From positions 1 through 59,749 of the forward strand of contig JAFSIW010000033.1 in the NCBI GenBank assembly GCA_017439545.1: a stretch of DNA of 59,749 bases, in the 5' to 3' direction. The DNA is from Clostridia bacterium (lineage in GTDB: Bacteria > Bacillota > Clostridia > Oscillospirales > Acutalibacteraceae). Below, one piece after another: positions 50,486-58,838 of the stretch. The number at the start of each line of letters is the position of its first letter. Position 1 is the first letter of the stretch. The position numbers were made by a program, and so were the translations under genes. Under the pieces are notes generated by a model, which saw only the letters and a list, made by a program, of their open reading frames with translations, ran no database searches and was not told the DNA's origin.

Positions 50486-51679
50486 TTATTCACCTAAATT
50501 CAGTTGCTTGGCCAATGCCGCAAAGGCGGGCAGAGAACGCTCAATCATTTCAGGAGACACGCAGTAAGAGATCCGCAGATAATCGGGGGTGCCAAAGTCG
50601 GCGCCGGGTACCAATAGCAGTTCGTGTTCTTTGGCAAGCTCGCAAAATGCTTCGGTGTCATCCATAGGGGATTTCATAAACAGATAAAATGCCCCTTGGG
50701 GTTTAGAAAGGGTGTAGCCCATAGCGGTTAAATTGTTATACAGGGTATCCCGATTCTGCTTGTAAACAGCCACGTCTGCGGTTTGTCCCAAGCAAGCGGG
50801 AATCAGATATTGGAACAGCGCGGGAGCGCACACAAAGCCAAGAGAACGACCTGCGCCGCATACGGCAAAATACAGGTTGTCCGCATCTTCGGCTTTAGAG
50901 GATACCAAAATGTAACCAATGCGTTCCCCGGGCAGAGAAAGGGATTTGCTGAACGAATAGCAAACCAAGGTGTTGTCGTAATATTTGGTGAGATAAGGTA
51001 CGTCCAATCCGTCGTAAGCCAGTTCCCGATAGGGCTCGTCGGCAATCAGATAAATGGCGTGGCCGTATTCTTTTTGTTTTTGCTCCAATACAGCGCACAG
51101 GGCTTTTACCGAATCTTCCGACACTACCACACCCGAGGGATTGTTGGGGGAGTTGATGATAATGGCCTTGGTGTGTTCGGTAATGGCATCAGCCACCGCG
51201 GCGGGATCGGGCTGAAAATCGGGAGCAGGGCAGTTGACCACCACGGGAGTGCCGCCTGCCTGACGGATGAATACGCTGTATTCAGGGAAGAAGGGCGCCA
51301 ATACGATCACTTCGTCGTTTTCTTGTGTAATGGCGGTCAAAGACACGGTCAAGGATGCGGCAGCACCTACCGTAAGGTAGATCTTCCGGGGATCAGCCCC
51401 TGCATCATAGGTGGTGTTCAGATAATCGGCAATGGCGGTGCGCACACCCAGATCCCCTGCGGCGGTGGTATAAGCGTGCAGCTTGGCGGCAGGAGTGTTG
51501 GCAATCAGATCCTGCAGGGTATCGGTGACAATTTGAGGGGCAGGCACGCTGGGATTGCCCAACGAAAAATCAAATACGTTGTCGGCACCGATCTCGGCTT
51601 TGCGACGGTTGCCGTATTCAAAAATCTCCCGAATGACTGAGCGTTTGGTACCGAGAGCCAGCATTTTTTCAGAAATCAT
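50486..51679 (-). CDS. Class I/II PLP aminotransferase (probable aromatic/aspartate type)
   Basis: First gene of the aro operon. ATG 51679 is favoured over ATG 51688, whose ribosome site would be too close. 397 aa. PLP site: SFSKSLSLPGERIG with the Schiff-base lysine; INSPNNPSGV and the DEPYRELAYDG block bind the cofactor ring. Family I aspartate/aromatic aminotransferase fold. Placed before pheA and tyrA products, it most likely transaminates phenylpyruvate and 4-hydroxyphenylpyruvate, but prephenate or aspartate activity cannot be excluded. Confidence 0.9.
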   Translation of the reverse strand: MISEKMLALGTKRSVIREIFEYGNRRKAEIGADNVFDFSLGNPSVPAPQIVTDTLQDLIANTPAAKLHAYTTAAGDLGVRTAIADYLNTTYDAGADPRKIYLTVGAAASLTVSLTAITQENDEVIVLAPFFPEYSVFIRQAGGTPVVVNCPAPDFQPDPAAVADAITEHTKAIIINSPNNPSGVVVSEDSVKALCAVLEQKQKEYGHAIYLIADEPYRELAYDGLDVPYLTKYYDNTLVCYSFSKSLSLPGERIGYILVSSKAEDADNLYFAVCGAGRSLGFVCAPALFQYLIPACLGQTADVAVYKQNRDTLYNNLTAMGYTLSKPQGAFYLFMKSPMDDTEAFCELAKEHELLLVPGADFGTPDYLRISYCVSPEMIERSLPAFAALAKQLNLGE

Positions 51680-51728
51680 ACAAAACATCTTCTTTCTTGT
51701 GGCGTTTACATATAAAAATACATCTTCA

Positions 51729-51757
51729 AGTATAGCAAAAAAGCCTTAAAAATACAA
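51729..51757 (-). promoter_or_regulatory. Promoter of the aromatic amino acid operon
   Basis: Minus strand: TTGTAT (51757-51752), 17 bp, TATACT (51734-51729). It is the only good promoter seen between 51.8 kb and the operon end; no T-box or attenuator leader fits in the 50 bases before the first gene. Confidence 0.7.
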
Positions 51758-51784
51758 GGGAAAATTGCCTTTTTATGCAAAAAA

Positions 51785-51807
51785 ATACCGCCCGAAAAGG
51801 GCGGTAT
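51785..51807 (-). terminator. Terminator after the internal-dockerin protein gene
   Basis: ATACCGCCC/GGGCGGTAT stem, loop of 5, minus-strand T-run TTTTTTT. It also isolates the aro operon promoter from upstream transcription. Confidence 0.85.
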
Positions 51808-51818
51808 GGGGGTATAAA

Positions 51819-53078
51819 TCAGGGCAGGGGGATTTGAACGCGCTCGTAAATGCTTGCTTCATCAAGTCGGCTTCCGCCGATTGCGTCAACGTTCACAGTG
51901 GTGTTGATTATATCCATATACAGTGTTTGGGTGTCGTTCCGATTGCGGGTGATCCATTGATAAACGAAATAAGTTCCCTCCATGACGGCATCGTTTTGTT
52001 CAGGTCTGACGTAGTGGTAGAGGTTGAAGGCCACCTTAGCATACAACTTTTCGACGGGCCCTCGCAGGGTATATACCGTGCCGCTGAATGTCATCCGATC
52101 GTATTGTGCCTTGGGCAAATTGACCGAGTAGACCAGCAGATCGCATTGGATGGGAAAAGCAGTTTTGGCTTCTTCCACCTGTTCTGAGGTTTCATTCAGA
52201 CCGTGGGCGGTCAGATATTCGGCCAGTTCTTCTGGGTTGGTGAGCAGGGCTACGTTTGCCACCGGCTCGCTTTGCTTTTGTTGCAAGGTGCCCAGCACTC
52301 CTTGGCGGTTTTGGGAAATCTGTATGATACCGACGGGAAACCATTCAATTTTTCCTACGATTTTTTGCAAGACCATTAAGGCATCCTTGGCAGTGATTTC
52401 GTGGTCGTCATCCACCTCGGCGGCGGTGGCTTGGGCTTCTGACAGGGTGGCTTTTCCCACCACCGTTTGTAAGATCAGCAGAGCATCCTCCGCCTCAACC
52501 GATTGATTGCCGTCCGCATCCCCGTAAGCCAAAAAAGGAGATTGGGGATAAGCCAGATCATAGCGGATCACGGCAGGGTCTTTGTAACTGTAATTGTAGG
52601 TGGTTTCTACGTGAATGGCATCAATATCGGTGATCTTTTCATTGATTTGCACCTGATAGATGCGGTAAAAGACGAGATCTCCACCGGCCCCCGCATCGTC
52701 CATCTGCAAGGAAAGGTTCAGGGTACGATCGGCTACGGTCATATCGGCTACCGACCAGGAGCAGCCGGTATGACTGCCGTGTCCCTTAAAGAGCAGTAAG
52801 CTTTTGGTTTCAAAATAGGAGTCGTCGTAAGTATCGGCGTAATAGGAGGGTAAGTGAATGTGCTTTAATGCTTCCAGCAATTCAGTGCGGGTGTTGCATA
52901 AGTAGACCGAATCCTTGTTGCTGTAAGTGGGGGCGTAGTTCCAAATGTAATCTTGTAAGCTCTCCCGTTCCAAAGGAGTAAAGTCCACGGTACGGGTACC
53001 GCCGTCGGCACATACGGTAACACAAGCCGCCGTTGCCAGCGCGGTAATCAAAATAACAGACAAAATCCGTTTCCACAT
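51819..53078 (-). CDS. Secreted protein with an internal dockerin-type domain
   Basis: A 419-aa exported protein. ATG 53078 (MWKRILSVIL) is chosen because ATG 53087 touches the AAGGAAGG ribosome site. Signal peptide to about residue 25. Residues 185-244 form a complete two-repeat dockerin-like module (GDADGNQSVEAEDALLIL and VDDDHEITAKDALMVL) with all Ca ligands. Unlike typical dockerins the module lies in the middle, between two unrecognised domains (30-180 and 250-419). The second is beta-rich and ends in VQIPLP. No enzyme motif is seen. It follows the HTH gene on the same strand. Confidence 0.8.
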   Translation of the reverse strand: MWKRILSVILITALATAACVTVCADGGTRTVDFTPLERESLQDYIWNYAPTYSNKDSVYLCNTRTELLEALKHIHLPSYYADTYDDSYFETKSLLLFKGHGSHTGCSWSVADMTVADRTLNLSLQMDDAGAGGDLVFYRIYQVQINEKITDIDAIHVETTYNYSYKDPAVIRYDLAYPQSPFLAYGDADGNQSVEAEDALLILQTVVGKATLSEAQATAAEVDDDHEITAKDALMVLQKIVGKIEWFPVGIIQISQNRQGVLGTLQQKQSEPVANVALLTNPEELAEYLTAHGLNETSEQVEEAKTAFPIQCDLLVYSVNLPKAQYDRMTFSGTVYTLRGPVEKLYAKVAFNLYHYVRPEQNDAVMEGTYFVYQWITRNRNDTQTLYMDIINTTVNVDAIGGSRLDEASIYERVQIPLP

Positions 53079-53160
53079 ATTCCTCATCCTTCCTTTATTC
53101 GTGTCCGTTCACCTATTAAACACTTCAAAAAGAGGATTTTCTCACTCAAAGCGGAAAAAA

Positions 53161-53574
53161 CTACAAAGTTTCTTCGCCTGCATCAAACAAGGCTTGATTG
53201 ATCTGCCATACCGATTGCCCATGCATCACACCAAACAGCACGATGCTGTCGCGCTTGCGCTTAGGGTATAGAGGAGCCATTCCCGCCGCTTTCAGCAGGG
53301 ATTGCAGTTCATCTTCGTTTAATTGCAAACTTAGACCAAGACAGATCAGTTTGTCCCGCGAGGGGACTCGCGTGCCAGCGAAGATCTGATATCCATAGAT
53401 CTCGTTGAGTTCAGCTCCGTGAATCACCGAGGCCTTGGTCACGCCTTTTCGGTCGCACCATTGCTCCAAAAGGGACGCCACGCTGGCGGTGATCAGATGG
53501 GGTTCGTTGTTCCCCAAATAGTTCTCCACTGACGAAGCGGAGCGAAGACTGTTCATCAGATCATCGGTTTTCAT
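53161..53574 (-). CDS. HTH (XRE-like) DNA-binding protein
   Basis: A 137-aa protein. Residues about 30-95 resemble a lambda repressor-like helix-turn-helix (SVIHGAELNEIYGYQIFAGTRVPSRDKLICLGLSL), followed by a leucine-rich helix and a short C-terminal part. GAGGTGAT precedes ATG 53574. It diverges from the kinase gene and reads toward the dockerin protein gene with an 82-base gap and no clear terminator between. An adjacent-gene regulator role is inferred. I do not recognise the exact family. Confidence 0.7.
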   Translation of the reverse strand: MKTDDLMNSLRSASSVENYLGNNEPHLITASVASLLEQWCDRKGVTKASVIHGAELNEIYGYQIFAGTRVPSRDKLICLGLSLQLNEDELQSLLKAAGMAPLYPKRKRDSIVLFGVMHGQSVWQINQALFDAGEETL

Positions 53575-53591
53575 ATCATCACCTCATAAAA

Positions 53592-53620
53592 ATTATAGCA
53601 AAAAAGAGGTTTTTTTGCAA
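53592..53620 (-). promoter_or_regulatory. Promoter for the HTH gene
   Basis: Minus strand: TTGCAA (53620-53615), 17 bp, TATAAT (53597-53592). Only 44 bp separate its -35 box from the -10 of the kinase promoter on the other strand. Confidence 0.75.
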
Positions 53621-53640
53621 TATGAATCGGGCGAAAACCG

Positions 53641-53669
53641 TAGCAAAACCAAAAAGAGTGTGCTATAAT
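53641..53669 (+). promoter_or_regulatory. Promoter for the kinase gene
   Basis: TAGCAA (53641-53646), 17 bp, TATAAT (53664-53669). Confidence 0.6.
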
Positions 53670-53691
53670 TGAAAAAAAGGGGAGATGGACT

Positions 53692-54399
53692 GTGCATCGT
53701 TTGGAAGAAATTCTGCAACAACAATATGATACGGTAGCGGTGCTTTCCCAACAGGAGGATAAGACCGTCCGCCGCCTGCGTCATAAGAGCTTGGGCACCG
53801 ATCTGGTTTGCCGTTCTTTTCCCGGAACGGGAGAGGTGTATCGGACACTGCTGGGAGTAGAGCATAAAGGTCTTCCTCGGGTGTTAGAGGCAATCTGCCG
53901 GCAGGATCGCTGTTTGGTGCTGGAGGAATTTGTGGACGGAATTCCCGTCTCTTGCGTGTTAGAAGGCGGTTTGTATACCGTCTCGGGAGCGGGGCAGATC
54001 ATCCGTTCCCTGTGTGATGCCCTGAGTGTTCTTCATTCCTTGGGAATCGTTCATCGGGATATCAAGCCGGAGCATCTGTTGGTGGAGCCCGACGGCAACG
54101 TTCGGCTGATCGATTTTGATGCCGCCCGACTATATAAACCCTTACAAGCGGGAGATACCACTATGCTTGGCACCGTGCCCTATGCCGCCCCTGAGCAGTT
54201 CGGTGTGGCGCAGACCGATTCCCGTGCCGATATTTTTGCGGTGGGTGTTTTGCTGAACGTAATGCTGACGGGAGTGCATCCCAGTGTGACGCTGGCGCGC
54301 GGTCGGGCAGGGAAGATCATTGAAAAATGTGTCCGTATCCGCCCTGAACAGCGTTACGCTACCGCCGCCGCGCTGAAGCGAGCCGTTGATCGGTTATAA
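53692..54399 (+). CDS. Hanks-type protein kinase with non-canonical active site
   Basis: Start GTG 53692 after GGGGAGA; 235 aa. The catalytic loop reads HRDIKPEHLL (121-130): Asp123 and Lys125 are present but the usual Asn is His128. The Mg loop is DFDAA (141-145) in place of DFG. The usual ATP-anchoring lysine would be at LVCRSF, where Arg41 stands. No glycine-rich loop is recognisable. APEQF (166-170) is normal. The protein is cytoplasmic and lacks PASTA or membrane segments. Activity is uncertain: it may be a slow kinase or a regulatory pseudokinase. It overlaps the region just before the zinc-ribbon gene. Confidence 0.88.
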   Translation: MHRLEEILQQQYDTVAVLSQQEDKTVRRLRHKSLGTDLVCRSFPGTGEVYRTLLGVEHKGLPRVLEAICRQDRCLVLEEFVDGIPVSCVLEGGLYTVSGAGQIIRSLCDALSVLHSLGIVHRDIKPEHLLVEPDGNVRLIDFDAARLYKPLQAGDTTMLGTVPYAAPEQFGVAQTDSRADIFAVGVLLNVMLTGVHPSVTLARGRAGKIIEKCVRIRPEQRYATAAALKRAVDRL

Positions 54400-54412
54400 G
54401 GAGGAAAGAAGT

Positions 54413-55537
54413 TTGGAATTGAAACAATGCCCTCATTGCGGTAAGGAATTACCGGATGAGTTGTCTTTTTGCCCCTATTGTATGCATCGTTTAACCGCGG
54501 TTAAGACGGTGGAAATCCCCAAAAGCCGTTCTATGGTTCCTTTTTGGATCACGGTGGTGGCACTGGTGGTGATTGCCGCAATATTGCTTGGAACGCTATT
54601 GCTTCCTGACCGTGGACAAAGCAACACGCCCTTAACTCCCACCGATACCTTTACGAACACGCCAACCGTTTCTGATAAGACGCCGTCATCCACCTCAAAA
54701 GCCCCGTGGTGGCAGTTCTGGGCAGAGGAATCGGGAGAATCTTCGGTTCACGTTGCGCCTGAGAGCACCTATAGCGTGCCTTCTGCTCCCTCTTATTCGT
54801 CCACGGTATTGCCGCCGGTCGTGTCTTCGGTGGATTCCGCTCCCGCTTCGTCCGAGTCCCAAACCACGTCGTCCCAAGCCCAACTGCCGATTGCCATTCA
54901 GCGGGTGTATGACGGTTCCAAAGATATGGTTCCCGTTAAGGTGGAAGCGTGGAATCGGGCGGCAAAAAACAGTGGGTATACCGACTGCGTCATTACAGAG
55001 GTGGAACATAGCCCCAAAGTGTCCACCGTTTTTTCCTCGACGGAAGACGGCTTCGCCTTGATGTTTTCCAAAATCACGTTAAAGAACGGGATCACTCTCC
55101 ACGTTGATTGGGAAGAATCAGCGGACCAAACCCCCGGAACCAATACCTTTTGTGCCGTGTCGTCTTCCATCATCATTCCCAAGGCGATGCGGTCGTTAGA
55201 GGAGTACGGTCGGGTGAAATATCTGTTGCTTGCTACCTTTACCGGTCACGAAAATCCGGATTTTGTGGACACCTTTTACTCCGACGAGGGTTGGGGCGAT
55301 GTAGGTCATATGAACAGCGGCGTGCACAACGGCTACTCCTATCGAAAATGTGGAATGTACAACGGCTTTTTCCTGGAAGATACCGCCTATACCGTGTATT
55401 TTGAGGACGAGCCCATCAACCAAGCCTTTATTGAGGCCAATGGATCTAACATCAGCTACAACGGCGGCTTTAAGTTTGAAAAACGAAACACGTCGTGGTG
55501 GCAGGAGCAACACGAAGGGTATATTGATTATTCATAG
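54413..55537 (+). CDS. Zinc-ribbon membrane-anchored protein with exported C-terminal domain
   Basis: Start TTG 54413 after AGGAGG (8 bases); 374 aa. N-terminal cytoplasmic zinc ribbon CPHC...CPYC (C6, C9, C20, C23), one membrane segment at about 45-64, a Ser/Thr/Pro-rich spacer (70-165), then an extracellular domain of about 200 residues with no known motif. The layout, a cytoplasmic zinc ribbon joined to an outer sensing domain, follows directly after the kinase with a 13-base gap, so the pair is probably one signalling unit. Confidence 0.8.
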   Translation: MELKQCPHCGKELPDELSFCPYCMHRLTAVKTVEIPKSRSMVPFWITVVALVVIAAILLGTLLLPDRGQSNTPLTPTDTFTNTPTVSDKTPSSTSKAPWWQFWAEESGESSVHVAPESTYSVPSAPSYSSTVLPPVVSSVDSAPASSESQTTSSQAQLPIAIQRVYDGSKDMVPVKVEAWNRAAKNSGYTDCVITEVEHSPKVSTVFSSTEDGFALMFSKITLKNGITLHVDWEESADQTPGTNTFCAVSSSIIIPKAMRSLEEYGRVKYLLLATFTGHENPDFVDTFYSDEGWGDVGHMNSGVHNGYSYRKCGMYNGFFLEDTAYTVYFEDEPINQAFIEANGSNISYNGGFKFEKRNTSWWQEQHEGYIDYS

Positions 55538-56221
55538 ATTCAGATAAGCGCTGCGCAGTTTGCTCAGCGCTTTTTTCTCAATACGGCTGACGTAGGAACG
55601 GGAAATATGCAGTTTTTTGGCAAGCTCCATCTGGGTGCGCTCCTGTCCGCCGCCGATGCCATATCGCATACATACGATCATCCGTTCTCTTGGGGTGAGC
55701 ACGTTGGTCAACAGCTCAGCCAGCCGCTCAGACTTGATCTTCAGATCAATGCGGTCGGGAATATCGCAGTCCTCCGACACAATGTCCAGCAAGGTGAGGG
55801 GATTGCCTTCACTGTCAAAGTCGATGGGTTCATTGAAAAAAACCTCTCCCGCCAGTTTTTTATCCCAACGCAGACTCATTAGGATCTCGTTTTCAATGCA
55901 TCGCGACGCATAGGTGGCAAGCTTAATGTTTTTGTTGGCATTAAAGGTGTTGATGCCCTTGATCAGTCCAATGGTGCCAATGGAAATCAGATCTTCCTGA
56001 TCCTTGCCGCAGGCGTAGTATTTTTTTGTGATGTGCGCCACCAATCGCAGATTGTGTAAAACCAAAGTATCCTTGGCTTGCTTGTCACCCGTTGCGGCTT
56101 TTTGCAACAGTTCTTGCTCCTTGGCAGCAGAAAGAGGTGGGGGAAACGATCCCTTGCTTGTTACGTGTAATGCCAAAAAAAGCAAGGGAAGGGTACTAAG
56201 TCCCAGTAAAAAGGTTAACAT
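55532..56221 (-). CDS. sigK: Sporulation sigma factor SigK (pro-sigma-K)
   Basis: Mother-cell sigma factor for late spore maturation. ATG 56221 follows AAGGAGTG by 7 bases. 229 aa. The first 20 residues are hydrophobic (MLTFLLGLSTLPLLFLAL), as in the pro-sequence, followed by FPPPLS, the start of mature sigma-K. Region 2 (LISIGTIGLIKGI, TYASRCIENEILM) and region 4.2 (TQMELAKKLHISRSYVSRIEKKAL) match sigma-K. The gene is intact, not split by a skin-like element. It is divergent from the PBP gene. Confidence 0.95.
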   Translation of the reverse strand: MLTFLLGLSTLPLLFLALHVTSKGSFPPPLSAAKEQELLQKAATGDKQAKDTLVLHNLRLVAHITKKYYACGKDQEDLISIGTIGLIKGINTFNANKNIKLATYASRCIENEILMSLRWDKKLAGEVFFNEPIDFDSEGNPLTLLDIVSEDCDIPDRIDLKIKSERLAELLTNVLTPRERMIVCMRYGIGGGQERTQMELAKKLHISRSYVSRIEKKALSKLRSAYLNL

Positions 56222-56239
56222 AACATCACTCCTTACCCT

Positions 56240-56268
56240 ATTGTATGGGAAATAATCACCCTACTTGC
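56240..56268 (-). promoter_or_regulatory. Candidate sigma-E-type promoter of sigK
   Basis: Minus-strand CATACAAT (56247-56240) matches the sigma-E -10 consensus CATACAnT, 19 bp before the sigK start. The -35 side (near 56268-56261) is poor. In B. subtilis sigK is transcribed by sigma-E. Confidence 0.5.
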
Positions 56269-56386
56269 AAGTCCCTTGGTGAAAAGGTTAAAATTTTGTA
56301 ACTTTTATTTCTGGAAATATGTGGTATAATAAGCTTGATTTGTTATGTATATCCATTGATTTTGTATACAGAAAGGAGTTGTTACC

Positions 56387-58750
56387 ATGTCGAAGCAAGA
56401 CGAAAATCGGGATATTTTCAGCAATTCGGGGGAAGCTGACCCCTGGAGCGCCGATACCCTGCTGGAGGATACCAATCATGATATTTTCTCCTCCTCGGAT
56501 CACATGGTGCACAGCCAATTATTTGAAGAACAAGGAAAAAAATCCCGCAAGCCCATCTCAAAAGCCAAATGGACCAAATGGGTAGCCACGGGTCTGCTTG
56601 CCTGCATTTTGGCCGGGGTTATTATGATGGGCGGATTTATCACCTACGTGATGTTCTTTGTGGATGATACCATTGACAAGGATCTAAACAATCTGGAACT
56701 TGCCTATACGACTTTGGTCTATGCCAAAAACGATGAGGGCGAGTGGATCGAAGCGGCTTCCTTGCACGGCACCGAGAATCGGGTGTGGACCGATTATTCC
56801 GAGTTTTCACCCTATCTTGCGGATGCGATTGTGTCCATTGAAGACAAGCGATTCCCCACCCACTCGGGGGTAGACTGGAAGCGTACCGTCTCCGCCTTTG
56901 TGAACACCTTTATCAATCTGTACGGCGGTCGTCAGGGCGGTTCCACCATCACCCAACAGTTGGTTAAAAATCTGACGGGGGACGACGAAGTCTCCGCCGC
57001 CCGTAAGGTGCAAGAGATTATGCGTGCCCTGCGGCTGGAGGAGGAATATACTAAATCTACCATTTTGGAATGCTATATCAACACGGTTCACTTCGGCAAC
57101 GGGTGCGACGGGATTGAAACTGCCGCTCGCTTCTATTTTGGCAAAGACGCCAAGGATCTGACCCTGCTGGAGTGCGCTTCTCTTGCCGCAACCATTCAAA
57201 CGCCCAATGCCAAGAATCCCATTGACGGGCCGGAAGAGAATAAAGAACGGCGGGAAGCCTGCCTTGCCATTATGCTGGATGAAGGCTACATCACCAAAGA
57301 AGAACACGACGCCGCTCTGGCTGAGGAATTGGTCACGGTGGATCATTCTGCCGATGATGAAAAAGAAGAGGAGACCAGTGCGATTCCTATTAACAGTTAT
57401 TTTGTGGACACCCTCATTGAGGATCTGATCGCAGATCTGATGGTGGCCAAAGAGGTAACCTATGAAGAGGCGGAAGCCATGATTTATTCCGGTGGTTTTC
57501 GTGTGTATTCCAGTTTGAATCCTCGGGTGCAGACCGCGTTGGAGGAAACCTTTGAAAACCCCGAAAACTTCCCAAAAAACAAAGAGGGATTGCGTGCTCA
57601 GTCGGCTCAGACCGTGATGGACTATACCGGTCATATTGTGGCGATTGCCGGCGGTGTGGGAGAAAAAACCGAAAACCGCGCCCTCAACCGTGCCTACCAA
57701 TCCACCCGTCAGCCCGGATCGTCTATTAAACCCTTGGCGGTGTATACCCCCGGTGTGGAATACAATATGCTGACCTATTCCAGCCATATTCACGATTTCC
57801 ACGTTCAGCTTGCCAACGGGAGCTTTTATCCCAAAGCCGCAGGTTCGGGAAAATACGTGACCACTCAAAAAGCGGTGCAAAGCTCGCTGAACTCCCCTGC
57901 GGTGCGGGTTTGCAATCAGCTCACTCCCCAAAAGAGCTTTGAATTTTTGAAAAAACGGTTCTTTATTTCCACTATTGTGGAAAGCGAAAAGAATGAAGAA
58001 GGCAAGATCGTGTCCGATATCAACCTGTCGGCAATGGCGCTGGGCGGTATGGCACACGGGGTGACCGTGACCGAGATGACCGCCGCTTATGCCACTTTTG
58101 GGAATTTGGGTAAGTACTATCAGCCCTCTACCTACTATGCTGTGTATGATTCCTTTGGTGATCTGGTACTGTCCCATCAAGAAGAAGGCTCGCAGGTTAT
58201 TACTCCTGCCACCGCCAACGTAATGAATCGGGTCATGCAAACAGTCGTTTCCGGCGGTACCGGCGGCGCGGCCTCTACCGGTTGGCCCACCTTTGGTAAG
58301 ACCGGTACCACCGACAATAAGCACGACTGCTGGTTTGCCGGCGGCAACCCCTACTTTGTCAGCGTGGTGTGGTGCGGATATGACAGTGACCACGACCTGC
58401 CGGGCGGCGCCAACCCCACTCCCACCATTTGGAAAAAGACCATGGCCAAGGTGATGAAGGATATGGAACGCCGTGATTTCAACCAATCGGGTGACGTAAT
58501 GGTGTACGATTACTGCATTGAAAGCGGCGGTGTCGCCACCTCGGATTGTACGCAGGTTGCTAAGGGGTACTTCAAAAAGAACTTTACGCCTTCCTGCACT
58601 ATGCACAGCGGCGCACCCAAGGCGGGTAGTAAACAACCCTCAGCATACGGCGGCAAGTTTGCGGATATTTCCCAAACTCCTCTGCCTGAAAATGATGATT
58701 GGCGTAACGGTAAAACCGAAGAGCCCGTAGAAGAAGAGCCAAGCAAATAA
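56387..58750 (+). CDS. Penicillin-binding protein 1A/class A (glycosyltransferase and transpeptidase)
   Basis: Bifunctional peptidoglycan synthase. 787 aa: cytoplasmic part 1-63, one anchor at 64-90, glycosyltransferase GT51 with Glu152 in SIEDKRF and GGSTITQQLVKN, then transpeptidase with Ser445/Lys448 (SSIK), SLN (500-502) and KTGTT (638-642). The C-terminus is Lys/Glu/Pro-rich. AAGGAG is 10 bases before ATG 56387. A weak TATAAT at 56325-56330 may be the promoter. It is followed by a hairpin, then spoIIGA. Confidence 0.95.
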   Translation: MSKQDENRDIFSNSGEADPWSADTLLEDTNHDIFSSSDHMVHSQLFEEQGKKSRKPISKAKWTKWVATGLLACILAGVIMMGGFITYVMFFVDDTIDKDLNNLELAYTTLVYAKNDEGEWIEAASLHGTENRVWTDYSEFSPYLADAIVSIEDKRFPTHSGVDWKRTVSAFVNTFINLYGGRQGGSTITQQLVKNLTGDDEVSAARKVQEIMRALRLEEEYTKSTILECYINTVHFGNGCDGIETAARFYFGKDAKDLTLLECASLAATIQTPNAKNPIDGPEENKERREACLAIMLDEGYITKEEHDAALAEELVTVDHSADDEKEEETSAIPINSYFVDTLIEDLIADLMVAKEVTYEEAEAMIYSGGFRVYSSLNPRVQTALEETFENPENFPKNKEGLRAQSAQTVMDYTGHIVAIAGGVGEKTENRALNRAYQSTRQPGSSIKPLAVYTPGVEYNMLTYSSHIHDFHVQLANGSFYPKAAGSGKYVTTQKAVQSSLNSPAVRVCNQLTPQKSFEFLKKRFFISTIVESEKNEEGKIVSDINLSAMALGGMAHGVTVTEMTAAYATFGNLGKYYQPSTYYAVYDSFGDLVLSHQEEGSQVITPATANVMNRVMQTVVSGGTGGAASTGWPTFGKTGTTDNKHDCWFAGGNPYFVSVVWCGYDSDHDLPGGANPTPTIWKKTMAKVMKDMERRDFNQSGDVMVYDYCIESGGVATSDCTQVAKGYFKKNFTPSCTMHSGAPKAGSKQPSAYGGKFADISQTPLPENDDWRNGKTEEPVEEEPSK

Positions 58751-58768
58751 AATAAAATACGACAATCT

Positions 58769-58812
58769 ATACCCCCGAAATGTGACAGGTTTCTGTCCCG
58801 TTTCGGGGGTAT
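58769..58812 (+). terminator. Long hairpin between the PBP gene and spoIIGA
   Basis: 12-bp perfect outer stem ATACCCCCGAAA/TTTCGGGGGTAT with an inner GACAG/CTGTC hairpin. No T-run follows (TATTATG), so it may end transcription weakly or form part of the spoIIGA leader. Confidence 0.5.
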
Positions 58813-58838
58813 TATTATGTTGCAAAGGGGGCGAAACA

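Noticed and set aside
51690-51728. T-box or attenuator before the aro operon
   Set aside because: The distance from promoter to first gene is too short for a T-box, and no terminator-antiterminator pair is seen.
56807-58636. 609-codon open frame antisense to the PBP gene
   Set aside because: The sense gene has all penicillin-binding protein motifs; the antisense product is Gly/His/Phe-rich with no domain.
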